Positions 53,086-61,848 of a stretch of 64,000 nt of DNA are shown here, one piece after another. The notes below the pieces were generated by a model. That model was not told the origin of the DNA. It did no database searches and saw only the letters and a program-made list of their open reading frames with translations. Each line of letters begins with the position of its first letter. Within the stretch, counting starts at the first letter, position 1. Source of the stretch: Cystobacterineae bacterium (GTDB lineage: Bacteria; Myxococcota; Myxococcia; Myxococcales; Myxococcaceae); assembly GCA_009781495.1 (NCBI GenBank), contig WQYA01000004.1:23713-87712 (forward strand), read 5' to 3'. A program made the translations under genes and the position numbers.

Positions 53086-55830
53086 TTATGAAGCGCCGGT
53101 CTCATCTGTGGACGGGGCGTCTCCAATAGTCGCTTCGCCCCCCCCACCACCGGTTTCTATAACAGGGGTATCCTCAACGTCGGCTCCACCCTCCCCCTCT
53201 GCTGCACTGGCTTCCTCCGCTATTTCAGGCAAACGCGAAACCCCCGCCACCTTCTCCTCGTTCTCCAATGCAATGAGGCGTACGCCCTGCGTGTTGCGGC
53301 CTATGACGGAAATCTCTTTGGCTGCCATCCGAATCAGCGTCCCCGCGTTCGTCATCAGCATAATCTCATCGTCGTCTTTAACTTGTATCAAACTCACCAC
53401 TTGGCCGTTCCTCGCCGTGGTTTTTATGTCAATAATGCCCTTGCCCCCGCGGCCCTGTTGGCGGTATTCGGACTCCTTCGTACGCTTGCCAAAACCACGC
53501 TCCGTCACCGTCAATAGGGTGGCACCCTTCTCCACTACCTCCGCCCCTACTACCTCGTCACCCTCTTCTAGGGTAATCCCCTTCACACCATAGGCCACAC
53601 GCCCCATGGAGCGTACGTCCGTCTCCGCAAAACGAATGCTTAACCCCTGCGCCGTTGATAACAATACATCCTTCTCGCCGTCCGTCAGCTTCACCGCTAC
53701 CAAACCGTCACCCTCCTCTATGCCTAAAGCAATAATGCCAGAGGAGCGTACGTTGGAGAAAGCGGACAAGTCCGTGCGCTTCACCGTCCCCTTCTTGGAA
53801 ACAAACAAAACAAAAAGGTGGTCGGAAAATTCCTTCGCTACCAAAACCTGCGCCAGCTTCTCCCCCTCGGCCAATTGCAAAAAATTCACAATGGGCTTGC
53901 CGCGAGAAGCACGCGAGGCCAAAGGCAGCTCGTGTACCTTCAACCAATAAAGCTTGCCGCGCGTGGTGATGGGCATCAAAAACGAGTGCGTGCTGGCAAT
54001 AAATACGTCGGTAATGAAGTCGTCCTCTTTCGTCGTCGCCCCCATCTTCCCCCGGCCACCCCGCCTCTGCGCCCGGTATTCGGAAAGCGAGGTCCGCTTT
54101 ATGTAGCCGGCGTGCGAAAGCGTCACAACCATGGGCTCGTTGGCAATCAGGTCTTCCGTCGACAACTCGCCCGCCTGCGCAATAATTTCTGTGCGCCGCT
54201 CGTCGGCATAACGCTCGCGGACTTCCAAAAGCTCTGTCTTAATGACCCTTAATAAGGAAGACTCGTTGCCTAAAATATCTTCAAGGTAGGCTACCGTTTT
54301 GCACAACTCCACCATCTCCTTGAATAACTCCTCCTTCTGCATCCCCGTTAAACGTTGAAGCCGCATCTCTAAAATGTTGCTCGCCTGCTCCTCGGAAAAA
54401 CCCGAAGCCGCATAGTCAAAAGACAAGCCCGCATGGTCCGGCAAAACCTCTTTGGCGCGCGCCAGCAGCAACTCTATTTGGGCCGTCAAATGCTCCGGCT
54501 TCAACCTCGGCAACTGTGCAAACAGAGGGTTCTCATAAAGCGCCTCGGAAAACGCATGCACCAGGCCCCACTTGGCCTCCTTCACATCCGGCGAAGCGCG
54601 AATGATGGAGATGACGTGATCAATCACATCCTGCGCCACCAAAAGCCCTTCGGTAATGTGCAGACGCTCCTTGGCCTTCTTCAACTCAAAGCGGCTTCGG
54701 CGCGTCACCACTTCTCGCCGGTGCAGCAAAAAGCGCTCCAGCACCTCCTTCAAAGTCAATATGCGCGGCTGGCCGTCAACAATGGCCAACATCACCACAC
54801 CGAAGGAGCTTTGCAGGGGCGTTTGGGCATAGAGGTTGTTGAGGACAACGGCGGAAACCGCGTCGCGCTTCAACTCAATCACCACCCGCATGCCCTTGCG
54901 GTCGGACTCGTCACGTATGTCGGAAATGCCTTCCAGTTTCTTCTCGTTGACAAGCTCCGCAATACGCTCAATCAGCCGGGCTTTGTTCACCTGAAACGGT
55001 ATTTCCGTCACTACAATGCTTTCGCGTTCCGTCTTCGGGTGGACTTCTATGTCCGTCTTGGCGCGCATCGCAATGCTGCCGCGCCCCGTCTCATAGGCCT
55101 TGCGTATCCCCTCCCTCCCGAGAATAAAACCGGCTGTGGGAAAATCCGGCCCCTGCACAAAACGCATCAACTCCAATACGTCGGTGGAGGGGTTGTCGAT
55201 GAGGTGCACCGCCGCATCCACCACCTCCCCCAAATTGTGCGGGGGAATTTTGGTGGCCATGCCCACCGCAATGCCTTCGGAGCCGTTTACCAAGAGGTTG
55301 GGGAAACGTGCGGGCAACACATTCGGCTCCAAGTCTTGGCCGTCATAGTTGGGTGAAAAATCCACCGTGTCCTTCTCAAGGTCTGCCAGCATATGCTCGC
55401 AGAGGCGCTCCATGCGTACTTCGGTGTAGCGCATGGCCGCCGCCTCATCCCCGTCTACGGAGCCGAAATTCCCCTGCCCGTCTACCAAAGGCAGACGCAT
55501 GGACCAGGGCTGCGCCATGCGTACCAGGGCGTCATAAACGGCCTGGTCCCCGTGCGGGTGGTATTTGCCGATGACGTCACCCACCACGCGCGCCGACTTT
55601 TTGTAGGGACGTTGGTGCGTGTTGGACAACTCGTGCATGGCAAACAACACACGCCTGTGGACGGGCTTGAGTCCGTCGCGTACGTCCGGTAGGGCGCGCC
55701 CCACAATGACGCTCATGGAATAGTCCAAGTAGCTGCGGCGCATCTCCTCTTCAATGGTCACCACACTCACTTCACCTGCCGAGTTCGGCGCGTTGCTGGC
55801 CAAACCGGGCGCTTGCTTCTCTTCCGACAT
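53086..55830 (-). CDS. gyrA: DNA gyrase subunit A
   Basis: A 914-residue subunit of the type II topoisomerase that introduces negative supercoils. The breakage-reunion domain has catalytic Tyr135 in [10 protein letters not shown], and the C-terminal beta-pinwheel carries the GyrA box QRRGGRG that separates gyrase from topoisomerase IV. The quinolone region reads [20 protein letters not shown]: Gln96 stands where E. coli has Ser83, and Asp100 matches Asp87. The ATG at 55830 follows AAGGGG with five bases spacing and gives MSEEKQAPG; an ATG at 55881 adds 17 atypical residues. The C-terminus has an acidic Gly-rich tail. gyrB is not in the window. Confidence 0.96.
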   Translation of the reverse strand: MSEEKQAPGLASNAPNSAGEVSVVTIEEEMRRSYLDYSMSVIVGRALPDVRDGLKPVHRRVLFAMHELSNTHQRPYKKSARVVGDVIGKYHPHGDQAVYDALVRMAQPWSMRLPLVDGQGNFGSVDGDEAAAMRYTEVRMERLCEHMLADLEKDTVDFSPNYDGQDLEPNVLPARFPNLLVNGSEGIAVGMATKIPPHNLGEVVDAAVHLIDNPSTDVLELMRFVQGPDFPTAGFILGREGIRKAYETGRGSIAMRAKTDIEVHPKTERESIVVTEIPFQVNKARLIERIAELVNEKKLEGISDIRDESDRKGMRVVIELKRDAVSAVVLNNLYAQTPLQSSFGVVMLAIVDGQPRILTLKEVLERFLLHRREVVTRRSRFELKKAKERLHITEGLLVAQDVIDHVISIIRASPDVKEAKWGLVHAFSEALYENPLFAQLPRLKPEHLTAQIELLLARAKEVLPDHAGLSFDYAASGFSEEQASNILEMRLQRLTGMQKEELFKEMVELCKTVAYLEDILGNESSLLRVIKTELLEVRERYADERRTEIIAQAGELSTEDLIANEPMVVTLSHAGYIKRTSLSEYRAQRRGGRGKMGATTKEDDFITDVFIASTHSFLMPITTRGKLYWLKVHELPLASRASRGKPIVNFLQLAEGEKLAQVLVAKEFSDHLFVLFVSKKGTVKRTDLSAFSNVRSSGIIALGIEEGDGLVAVKLTDGEKDVLLSTAQGLSIRFAETDVRSMGRVAYGVKGITLEEGDEVVGAEVVEKGATLLTVTERGFGKRTKESEYRQQGRGGKGIIDIKTTARNGQVVSLIQVKDDDEIMLMTNAGTLIRMAAKEISVIGRNTQGVRLIALENEEKVAGVSRLPEIAEEASAAEGEGGADVEDTPVIETGGGGGEATIGDAPSTDETGAS

Positions 55831-56200
55831 AGGTACCCCTTCAGGCGGCCTTTTTGACACATTTGCTGGGCTTTTCAACACACCTTCTGCACTTTATTTC
55901 TTCCTGTAAGCCTAGGCTCCTTCACCCTTATGCCCATACCCCTCCCACATGGCGCTTAGCGTATGGGCTAGGGTTTGTGCATACCACCTATGTCAAGGAG
56001 CCCTAAGCTCTGAGCAAAGGCCTTTTAATGCCGTATATTCGCACAGGAAAACCTAGGTGGCTCAAAGGGGCGGCTGTCTCTTTTTGTCAAAGTTGAAATT
56101 CTTTTAACCCGAATCGCCCATCTGTTGCGTCTTCCTGTGTGCAAGCAAGGGCGGCGCTGAATGCCGCCTTTGCCTTTCACGCATTCATTTGGAGGATTTT
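55831..56200. other. Divergent region between gyrA and the VWA gene, with nested stems
   Basis: No gene is seen. GGCTCCTT (55915-55922) pairs with AAGGAGCC (55995-56002). Inside it, GCCCATAC (55932-55939) pairs with GTATGGGC (55961-55968). Both are perfect 8-bp arms in nested order. The element could be part of the gyrA leader or an independent RNA. The rest presumably holds both promoters; none is clear by eye. Confidence 0.45.
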
Positions 56201-58003
56201 GTGAGCAGCTCTTATGTCAAACCCGGCACCGTCGTTTTTGGTTTTCATTTTATTTTTGTCTTTTCCTTGTCTTTGCTTTTGTCCCTGGGTGGATGTCAAA
56301 AGCAGTCTGCGAATGCGCTTTCGGGCTCCGAGAAGGAAGTCATTGCCCAACAGACGTCTCCCGTCATGGAGAATTTGGGGGTTGCGCCTCCAGAGAAAGA
56401 CGCATCCGCGCAGAAAACTCAAACTTCGCCGCCACCCGTGGCTCAGCCGCTGGTTGCCGCGGCGAGTGGTGGCGCCATGCGGGCAGCTGCGCCATCTCCG
56501 ATGGCACAGGCTCGCGAAGTTGGAGGCGACGTCTTCTTTTCTCGGCCCTATTATGAGGACGTGCCGCGGGAGCAATATGAGACGCTGCCGGAAAGTGACA
56601 TTAAACTGGTTGCCAGCGAGCCTGTGTCCACCTTCAGCATCGACGTTGACACCGGCGCTTATGCCAACGTCCGGCGTTTTTTAAACCGTGGACAATTGCC
56701 GCCGCACGGTGCGGTACGTGTGGAGGAGCTTATCAACTATTTTCCCTATCAATATGCGCTGCCGACGTCGGTGGAAGGCAAACTGCCGCCCTTTGGCGTC
56801 ACCACGGAAATAGCGCCAAGTCCGTGGAACGAGAATACGAAGCTTGTGCGCATTGGCATTAGGGCTTCTGACACCGCTGTGGAAAACCTGCCGCCGGCCA
56901 ACTTGGTATTCCTGGTGGATGTTTCGGGCTCCATGCACAGCCCTGAAAGGTTGCCGTTGGTCAAAAGCACGCTGAAGCTGCTTGTCGAGCAACTGCGTGC
57001 GCAGGACAAAGTGTCGCTGGTCACCTATGCCAGCGGCACCCAAGTGGTGTTGGAACCGACTTCAGGCAGCCAAAAGGCAAAAATTGGTGCAGCCATTGAG
57101 CAACTGCAAGCGGGCGGCAGCACCGCCGGCGCTTCGGGCATTGCGTTGGCCTATCAAATGGCGCAACAAGGCTTCATCGACAAAGGCATTAACCGCATTT
57201 TGCTGGCCACCGACGGCGACTTCAACGTCGGCATCACCAACTTTGAGCAGTTGAAGCAGATGGTGGCCGAAAAACGCAAAAGCGGCGTTTCGTTGACCAC
57301 ACTCGGCTTTGGCGTCGACAACTATAACGAGCGCTTGATGGAGCAGCTGGCCGACGCCGGCGACGGCAATTATTCCTATATCGACACGTTGCGTGAGGCG
57401 CGCAAGGTGCTGGTGGAGCAATTGAGTTCCACGCTTTCTGTGGTGGCGCGCGACGTCAAGCTGCAGGTGGAGTTTAACCCGGAAAAAGTCGCTCAATACC
57501 GTCTTGTCGGCTATGAAAACCGCGCGCTGAAACGCGAAGACTTTGCCAATGACAAGGTGGATGCCGGCGAAATCGGCTCGGGACATACGGTGACGGCGCT
57601 TTATGAAATTGTTTTGAAGGGCGAGAAAGGCTGGGTTGAGCCTCTGCGCTATCAACAGGCGCCTGCCGCCAAAAGCGAGTTGTCCGAGGAGTTGGCGATT
57701 TTGCGCATACGCTATAAGGCGCCGGGTGAGGAGCCAAGCAAACTGATGGAGTTTCCTCTCAAGGCAAGCCAAATAAAGCCCTCTCTCCAGGAGGCCAGTG
57801 AGGACTTTCGCTTCGTCGCCGCTGTTGCCGCCTATGGACAAATTTTGAAAGGCGGAAAATATACCGGCGCATTCAGCCTCGACAATGTGGCTCAGTTGGC
57901 CCACGGCGCCAAGGGTGAGGACCGCCTGGGCTTGCGCGCGGAATTTGTGCAGCTGGTGGACTTGGCCAAAAGTCTGCAAACAAAAGCGTCCCAACAGAAA
58001 TAG
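56201..58003 (+). CDS. VWA-domain lipoprotein (YfbK-like)
   Basis: A 600-residue protein. GTG 56201 is five bases after GGAGG and gives a leader ending in the lipobox LGGC (MSSSYVKPGTVVFGFHFIFV start). An Ala/Pro-rich linker follows. The YfbK N-terminal region (~130-215; FSIDVDTGAYANVRRFLNRG, VRVEELINYFPY) precedes the von Willebrand A domain with its MIDAS site DVSGSMHS (about 239-246), Thr in TLGFGVDNYNER, and a DUF3520-like C-terminus. VWA domains mediate metal-dependent protein contacts. The gene lies directly upstream of an ECF sigma and anti-sigma pair, an arrangement seen for other VWA lipoproteins. Confidence 0.9.
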   Translation: MSSSYVKPGTVVFGFHFIFVFSLSLLLSLGGCQKQSANALSGSEKEVIAQQTSPVMENLGVAPPEKDASAQKTQTSPPPVAQPLVAAASGGAMRAAAPSPMAQAREVGGDVFFSRPYYEDVPREQYETLPESDIKLVASEPVSTFSIDVDTGAYANVRRFLNRGQLPPHGAVRVEELINYFPYQYALPTSVEGKLPPFGVTTEIAPSPWNENTKLVRIGIRASDTAVENLPPANLVFLVDVSGSMHSPERLPLVKSTLKLLVEQLRAQDKVSLVTYASGTQVVLEPTSGSQKAKIGAAIEQLQAGGSTAGASGIALAYQMAQQGFIDKGINRILLATDGDFNVGITNFEQLKQMVAEKRKSGVSLTTLGFGVDNYNERLMEQLADAGDGNYSYIDTLREARKVLVEQLSSTLSVVARDVKLQVEFNPEKVAQYRLVGYENRALKREDFANDKVDAGEIGSGHTVTALYEIVLKGEKGWVEPLRYQQAPAAKSELSEELAILRIRYKAPGEEPSKLMEFPLKASQIKPSLQEASEDFRFVAAVAAYGQILKGGKYTGAFSLDNVAQLAHGAKGEDRLGLRAEFVQLVDLAKSLQTKASQQK

Positions 58004-58028
58004 GCCCAGGGAAACTTGTGAAAAAGGT

Positions 58029-58079
58029 GCCTGCAAACGTCGGCTGCGTCTTAAAAAAGACGGCAGCCGCTTTGCAGGC
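58029..58079. promoter_or_regulatory. Very stable hairpin in front of the ECF sigma gene
   Basis: GCCTGCAAA (58029-58037) pairs with TTTGCAGGC (58071-58079). Inside, CGGCTGCGTCTT (58041-58052) pairs with AAGACGGCAGCCG (58057-58069) with one bulge, closing on AAAA. The arm ends 15 bases before the sigma ATG. There is no T-run. It may terminate the VWA transcript, act as an attenuator, or limit access to the sigma ribosome-binding site. Confidence 0.6.
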
Positions 58080-58094
58080 TGCTAGAGTGGGGGA

Positions 58095-58754
58095 ATGTTA
58101 TGGATTGTTGCCGCCGTCGCCGCCTCCCCGCCGCCTCCCCCACCCCTACCTTCCACTGATGAGAGTGACGAAAGGCTGCTTGGGCGCTACCGCGAGGGCG
58201 AGGAGGCGGCGTTTGCGCAACTCTATCAGCGACACCGCGGCGGCCTCTATCGCTTCATCCGCGGGCTGTGCTCCAATACGGCACAGGCCGACGAAATTTT
58301 CCAGGAAACTTGGTTGGCGCTCATTCGAAGCGAGGCTGTGTTTGAGGGGCGTTCTTGTTTCAAAACTTGGTTGTACCAAATTGCCCGCCACCGCCTCGTT
58401 GACTTGTGGCGTCGACAGGAAAGCAAAATGCAAACCTCTGACGAAGCGGAGCCTGTGCCGCCCCATGCGTATGAAAACGGCGTGAGTGAGACGCCTGAGA
58501 CGCTGACTTTGCGCGCGGAGCAATTGCAGCAATTGGCCGAGGCGCTGGAAACGTTGCCTCTGGCGCAGCGCGAGGTGTTTTTGCTGCGTGCGCATGCCGA
58601 TATGGCGCTTTCTGAAATCGCCGCATTCACCCAAATGCCTCTTGAGGCCGTCAAAAGTCGCTACCGGTATGCGCTGGCTAAATTAAGACAATACCTCCTC
58701 GCTAGGCCGCCTATAAAAAAATCGGAATTTGTAAAACGGGAGGTTATGCCATGA
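58095..58754 (+). CDS. ECF-family RNA polymerase sigma factor
   Basis: A 219-residue sigma-70 family protein of ECF size. Region 2 spans about 28-95 (LGRYREGEEAAFAQLYQRHR, QADEIFQETWLALIRS, FKTWLYQIARHRLVDLWRR) and region 4 about 140-200 (ALETLPLAQREVFLLRAHAD, ALSEIAAFTQMPLEAVKSRY). A short Pro-rich N-terminal extension precedes region 2. It directs polymerase to stress- or envelope-type promoters. The start at 58095 directly follows AGTGGGGG. Its stop overlaps the next gene's ATG (ATGA), the usual sigma/anti-sigma coupling. Confidence 0.93.
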   Translation: MLWIVAAVAASPPPPPPLPSTDESDERLLGRYREGEEAAFAQLYQRHRGGLYRFIRGLCSNTAQADEIFQETWLALIRSEAVFEGRSCFKTWLYQIARHRLVDLWRRQESKMQTSDEAEPVPPHAYENGVSETPETLTLRAEQLQQLAEALETLPLAQREVFLLRAHADMALSEIAAFTQMPLEAVKSRYRYALAKLRQYLLARPPIKKSEFVKREVMP

Positions 58755-59782
58755 AAATACCCCCAGCCCCTACCCCGCCCCAGGGCCCTGAGGAAAATTG
58801 TATGGAGAAAACGGAGCAGGCTTTGTTGCAGGCCGCCCGTAACCTGCAACAGCCTCAACCCGGTCCCGCGTTGGACGCTGCCATTTTGCATGCGGCCGCT
58901 GAGCGTACGGCGGAAATACGTAGGGCGCGCACAAGTGCTGCTGTCGTAAAAACAGCTACGGCGGTTGCCCAAACTCCCCCAACACATTCCTTCGTCCAGC
59001 GTTTCTCTCTCTGGCTCCTCGGCAAAGGTGAAATACGCGGGCATTTGAGACAAGTGCTTGCCGTCGGCGCTTGTGTGGGTGTCGCACTCGTGCTCGTGTT
59101 GAATGTCCCTTGGGAAAATGTGGGGGGCCTGCCTCAATACGCGCCGTCTGAGTCGACAATGGCCGTGTCCGCGGCCGAGCCCGAAAGATGGGCGCTTGCC
59201 CCGGTGCTTGAAAAAGACATGTCCTCCTTCGAGCAGAAGCTGCCACCCCCCGCCCAACCTTCATCCCCTAGCCCCCCACCCCCTGTGGATAACAACGCGT
59301 CGACGGGTAGGGCCAAGTCTCAACCTCGGCCGCCTTCGTCCCAAACAGGAGGCGAGACGGTGGTTCAAGAAACGGTTGTTGAAAAAACCCATGCCTCGCC
59401 GCTTCCTGAGACTCCGTCTGCAGCGCCACCCGCCTCCCAAAGCCTTTCATTCAGGGTACGAGGCGAAGCGACGGCTCAAGAAACCCATGTTGAGAAACCC
59501 CATGCCTTACCGCCTCCTGAGGCTAAGCCTATAGCTCTGCCACCCCCCCCAAGCCCTGCATTTAGGGCAGAAGGTGGGGCGACAATTCAAGAAACGGATA
59601 TTCAAAAACAACTTGAAAACATTCTCGGGCTGCGCCGCGCCGGGAAAGAAAAGGAAGCGCGGGCTTTGCTGCGACAACTGTACAAACGTTACCCCAAAAG
59701 CAAGGTGGAGGAACGTTTGCGCCAATTGGAAAGTGAAGAAAAAAACAAACACGACAAAGGCCAGGGGGCGCCTTCCACATAG
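58751..59782 (+). CDS. Probable anti-sigma factor, single-pass membrane protein
   Basis: A 343-residue protein overlapping the sigma gene by ATGA. The N-terminal ~95 residues are cytoplasmic and helical, followed by one membrane helix ([19 protein letters not shown], about 101-119) and a long Pro/Ser-rich periplasmic part. No zinc-binding (ZAS) motif is visible, so anti-sigma function is inferred from position and topology only. Residues ~205-290 hold a ~37-residue repeat copied about 2.5 times ([33 protein letters not shown]). The C-terminus looks TPR-like ([20 protein letters not shown]). Confidence 0.7.
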   Translation: MKIPPAPTPPQGPEENCMEKTEQALLQAARNLQQPQPGPALDAAILHAAAERTAEIRRARTSAAVVKTATAVAQTPPTHSFVQRFSLWLLGKGEIRGHLRQVLAVGACVGVALVLVLNVPWENVGGLPQYAPSESTMAVSAAEPERWALAPVLEKDMSSFEQKLPPPAQPSSPSPPPPVDNNASTGRAKSQPRPPSSQTGGETVVQETVVEKTHASPLPETPSAAPPASQSLSFRVRGEATAQETHVEKPHALPPPEAKPIALPPPPSPAFRAEGGATIQETDIQKQLENILGLRRAGKEKEARALLRQLYKRYPKSKVEERLRQLESEEKNKHDKGQGAPST

Positions 59783-59820
59783 CCCTTGCCGCTTGGGCCG
59801 CGGCGTGCTTTTTTGCGCCG

Positions 59821-61716
59821 GTGTTTGAAGATGCCGCCCAGCCGTTGCCCAGGCGCTTTGAAATTGGCGTTGTGGGCTTGGGACATGCCGGTTGCGAGGC
59901 CGCCCTCGCCGCCGCAGGCCGCGGCTTTGCCACTTTGGCCGTGGTGCTTGACAAAAGCCACATCGGCGCCCTTAGCTGCAACCCTTCCGTCGGAGGTACG
60001 GCTAAGGCCCAACTTGTGCGTGAGTTGGATGCTCTCGGCGGCCATATGGCCCTCTGCGCCGATGCGGCGTGCATCCACTCGCTGACGCTCAATGCCTCCA
60101 AGGGGCCCGCCGTGCGCGCGCTGCGTGTGCTGACGGACCGCAAAGCCTATGCAGAGGCCATGCGGGCACGTATTTTTGCGCAGAAAAACCTCTGGGTGGT
60201 GGAGGGGGAGGCGGTAGGAATAGAGGTAGAGGAGGGAGAGAAGGGAACCCACCCCCACCCCCACCCCCACCCCCTCCACCTCCACCTCGCCTCCGGCCAA
60301 AGTTTCGAGTTGTCCGCCCTGGTACTCACCACGGGTACCTTCCTCAACGGGTTGATGCATAGGGGGCAGACGACAACACCGGGGGGGAGGGCAGAGGAGG
60401 GGGAGGGCATAGGGGAGGGGAGGGGAGGAGAAGGCCCCCACCCCCTCTCCAACTCCCTCCTCCGCCTGGGCCTACGCACAGGACGTTTCAAAACCGGCAC
60501 CCCCGCGCGCCTGCTGGCCGACAGCATCGACTTTGCGCGTACAACGCTGCAGCCGGGGCAGCCCAACCCCCGACCCTTCTCCTTTCGTAGCCCCCTCCCC
60601 TTCCCCCCGCTCCGCCAAATGCCCTGCCACATGACGCATACCACCGAGGCCACGCACAAGGTGTTGCGCGACAACCTGGGCCTCTCGCCCATGTACCGCG
60701 GCGACATCCAAGGCCGCGGCCCGCGCTATTGCCCCAGCGTCGAGGACAAGGTGGTGCGTTTTCCGCAGCGCGAGCGCCACTCGGTATTTTTGGAGCCGGA
60801 GGGTTTGGACAGTCCCCTCGTCTACCCCGCCGGCCTCTCCTCCTCCCTCCCCGCCCATGTACAGGAGGCCTTCCTCAAAACCATTCCGGGCCTAGAGGAG
60901 GTACAGGTAGCGCGCTATGGTTATGCCGTAGAATATGACTATGTCCCCCCGGAGCAACTGAAGGCCACGCTGGAAAGCAAGGCGGTGGCGGGCCTCTATT
61001 TGGCGGGCCAAATTAATGGCACCTCAGGTTATGAGGAAGCGGCGGCGCAGGGTTTTTGGGCGGGGGTGAACGCGACGCTCCAACTGGAGGGCGCCCCGGC
61101 TTTTGGTTTAGGCCGTCAGGAGGCGCATATGGGGGTATTGGTAGACGAGTTGGTGGTGAAGGGCGTAGACGAGCCTTTCCGCATGTTGACTTCACGCTCC
61201 GAGCACCGCTTGCGTTTGCGCGAGGGCAACGCGGACTTGCGCCTGGCGCCCGAGGGGTTGAGGCTGGGGCTTTTGTCCGCGGCGGAGTTTGAGCGTGTGC
61301 AGTTGCGCAAGGAAGCCATAGAAGCCGAGGTAGCGCGTTTGAAAGCGGCGGGTTTGGCCGACGCCCTCAAGCGCCCGGGCGTCTGCTGGCGGGACTTGGG
61401 CACAGCCAAGCACCCTTTGCCGTCGCTGGAGGAGGACGTGGTTGAGGAAGTTGAAAACACCCTCAAATATGCCGGCTACATAACGCAAGCCGAGGCGGCG
61501 TGGTTTAGACAAGCGGAGCGTTTTGACGGCTGGCGTTTTCCGCCGGGTTGGGATTGGGGGGTGGGGCTGGAGGGTATTTCCAAGGAGGCGAGGGATAAGC
61601 TCATACGTTATGCTCCTGAAACCCTAGGCCAAGCGCGGCGTATTCCCGGCCTAAGCCCCGCGGCCATAGGACTCATTCTGGTACATTTGAGACGTTTCCG
61701 TGAGGGAAAGTCCTAG
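59821..61716 (+). CDS. mnmG: tRNA uridine-5-carboxymethylaminomethyl modification enzyme MnmG
   Basis: A 631-residue FAD enzyme that, with MnmE, makes the cmnm5U wobble modification. The FAD site reads [12 protein letters not shown] (about 17-28; the family usually has GGGHAG). Other motifs: [56 protein letters not shown] and [17 protein letters not shown]. Two low-complexity insertions are unusual: a His-Pro run at ~143-158 and a Glu/Gly run at ~189-205. The C-terminal MnmE-binding domain is complete. GTG 59821 is 38 bases after the anti-sigma gene and lacks a strong site. mnmE is not in the window. Confidence 0.95.
   Translation: MFEDAAQPLPRRFEIGVVGLGHAGCEAALAAAGRGFATLAVVLDKSHIGALSCNPSVGGTAKAQLVRELDALGGHMALCADAACIHSLTLNASKGPAVRALRVLTDRKAYAEAMRARIFAQKNLWVVEGEAVGIEVEEGEKGTHPHPHPHPLHLHLASGQSFELSALVLTTGTFLNGLMHRGQTTTPGGRAEEGEGIGEGRGGEGPHPLSNSLLRLGLRTGRFKTGTPARLLADSIDFARTTLQPGQPNPRPFSFRSPLPFPPLRQMPCHMTHTTEATHKVLRDNLGLSPMYRGDIQGRGPRYCPSVEDKVVRFPQRERHSVFLEPEGLDSPLVYPAGLSSSLPAHVQEAFLKTIPGLEEVQVARYGYAVEYDYVPPEQLKATLESKAVAGLYLAGQINGTSGYEEAAAQGFWAGVNATLQLEGAPAFGLGRQEAHMGVLVDELVVKGVDEPFRMLTSRSEHRLRLREGNADLRLAPEGLRLGLLSAAEFERVQLRKEAIEAEVARLKAAGLADALKRPGVCWRDLGTAKHPLPSLEEDVVEEVENTLKYAGYITQAEAAWFRQAERFDGWRFPPGWDWGVGLEGISKEARDKLIRYAPETLGQARRIPGLSPAAIGLILVHLRRFREGKS
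60248..60288 (+). repeat. CACCCC microsatellite inside mnmG
   Basis: A run of CACCCC hexamers followed by CACCTC units encodes the His-Pro/His-Leu insertion of MnmG. It is in frame (six-base period), so slippage would change the length of the insertion without a frameshift. Confidence 0.8.
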
Positions 61717-61719
61717 GGT

Positions 61720-61848
61720 TTAGGAGGCGGGTTGGCCGGGAATCAACTCGGTGTTGCTCATCAAAAATTCCGAAGCGCCTTTGGAGCTCATAAAGTCTCC
61801 GTTAAAGGTGTGTATTGGGACAGAGCTGGCCCGCAGCCCAACCCTCAT
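61720..61848 (-). CDS. Possible 42-residue protein coupled to the NHL lipoprotein gene
   Basis: The ATG at 61848 overlaps the TGA of the upstream NHL gene (ATGA) and opens a 42-codon frame ending in TAA at 61720. The product begins MRVGLRASSVPIHTFNGDF and ends ELIPGQPAS, without signal or membrane segment. The SSVPIHTFNGDF segment faintly recalls the end of a thioredoxin-fold protein, so it may be a relic. The frame ends just short of the convergent mnmG stop (61716). Confidence 0.35.
   Translation of the reverse strand: MRVGLRASSVPIHTFNGDFMSSKGASEFLMSNTELIPGQPAS

Noticed and set aside
54433..55356. A 307-codon rightward frame opposite gyrA
   Set aside because: Low-complexity Gln/His/Arg text and no ribosome-binding site; a shadow of gyrA.
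801..61717. Frequent CCTAGG hexamers in gaps (801, 8930, 26897, 38191, 52524, 55911, 56052, 61712)
   Set aside because: Overall count is not above what base composition predicts by rough estimate; several are just TAG stop codons on opposite strands.
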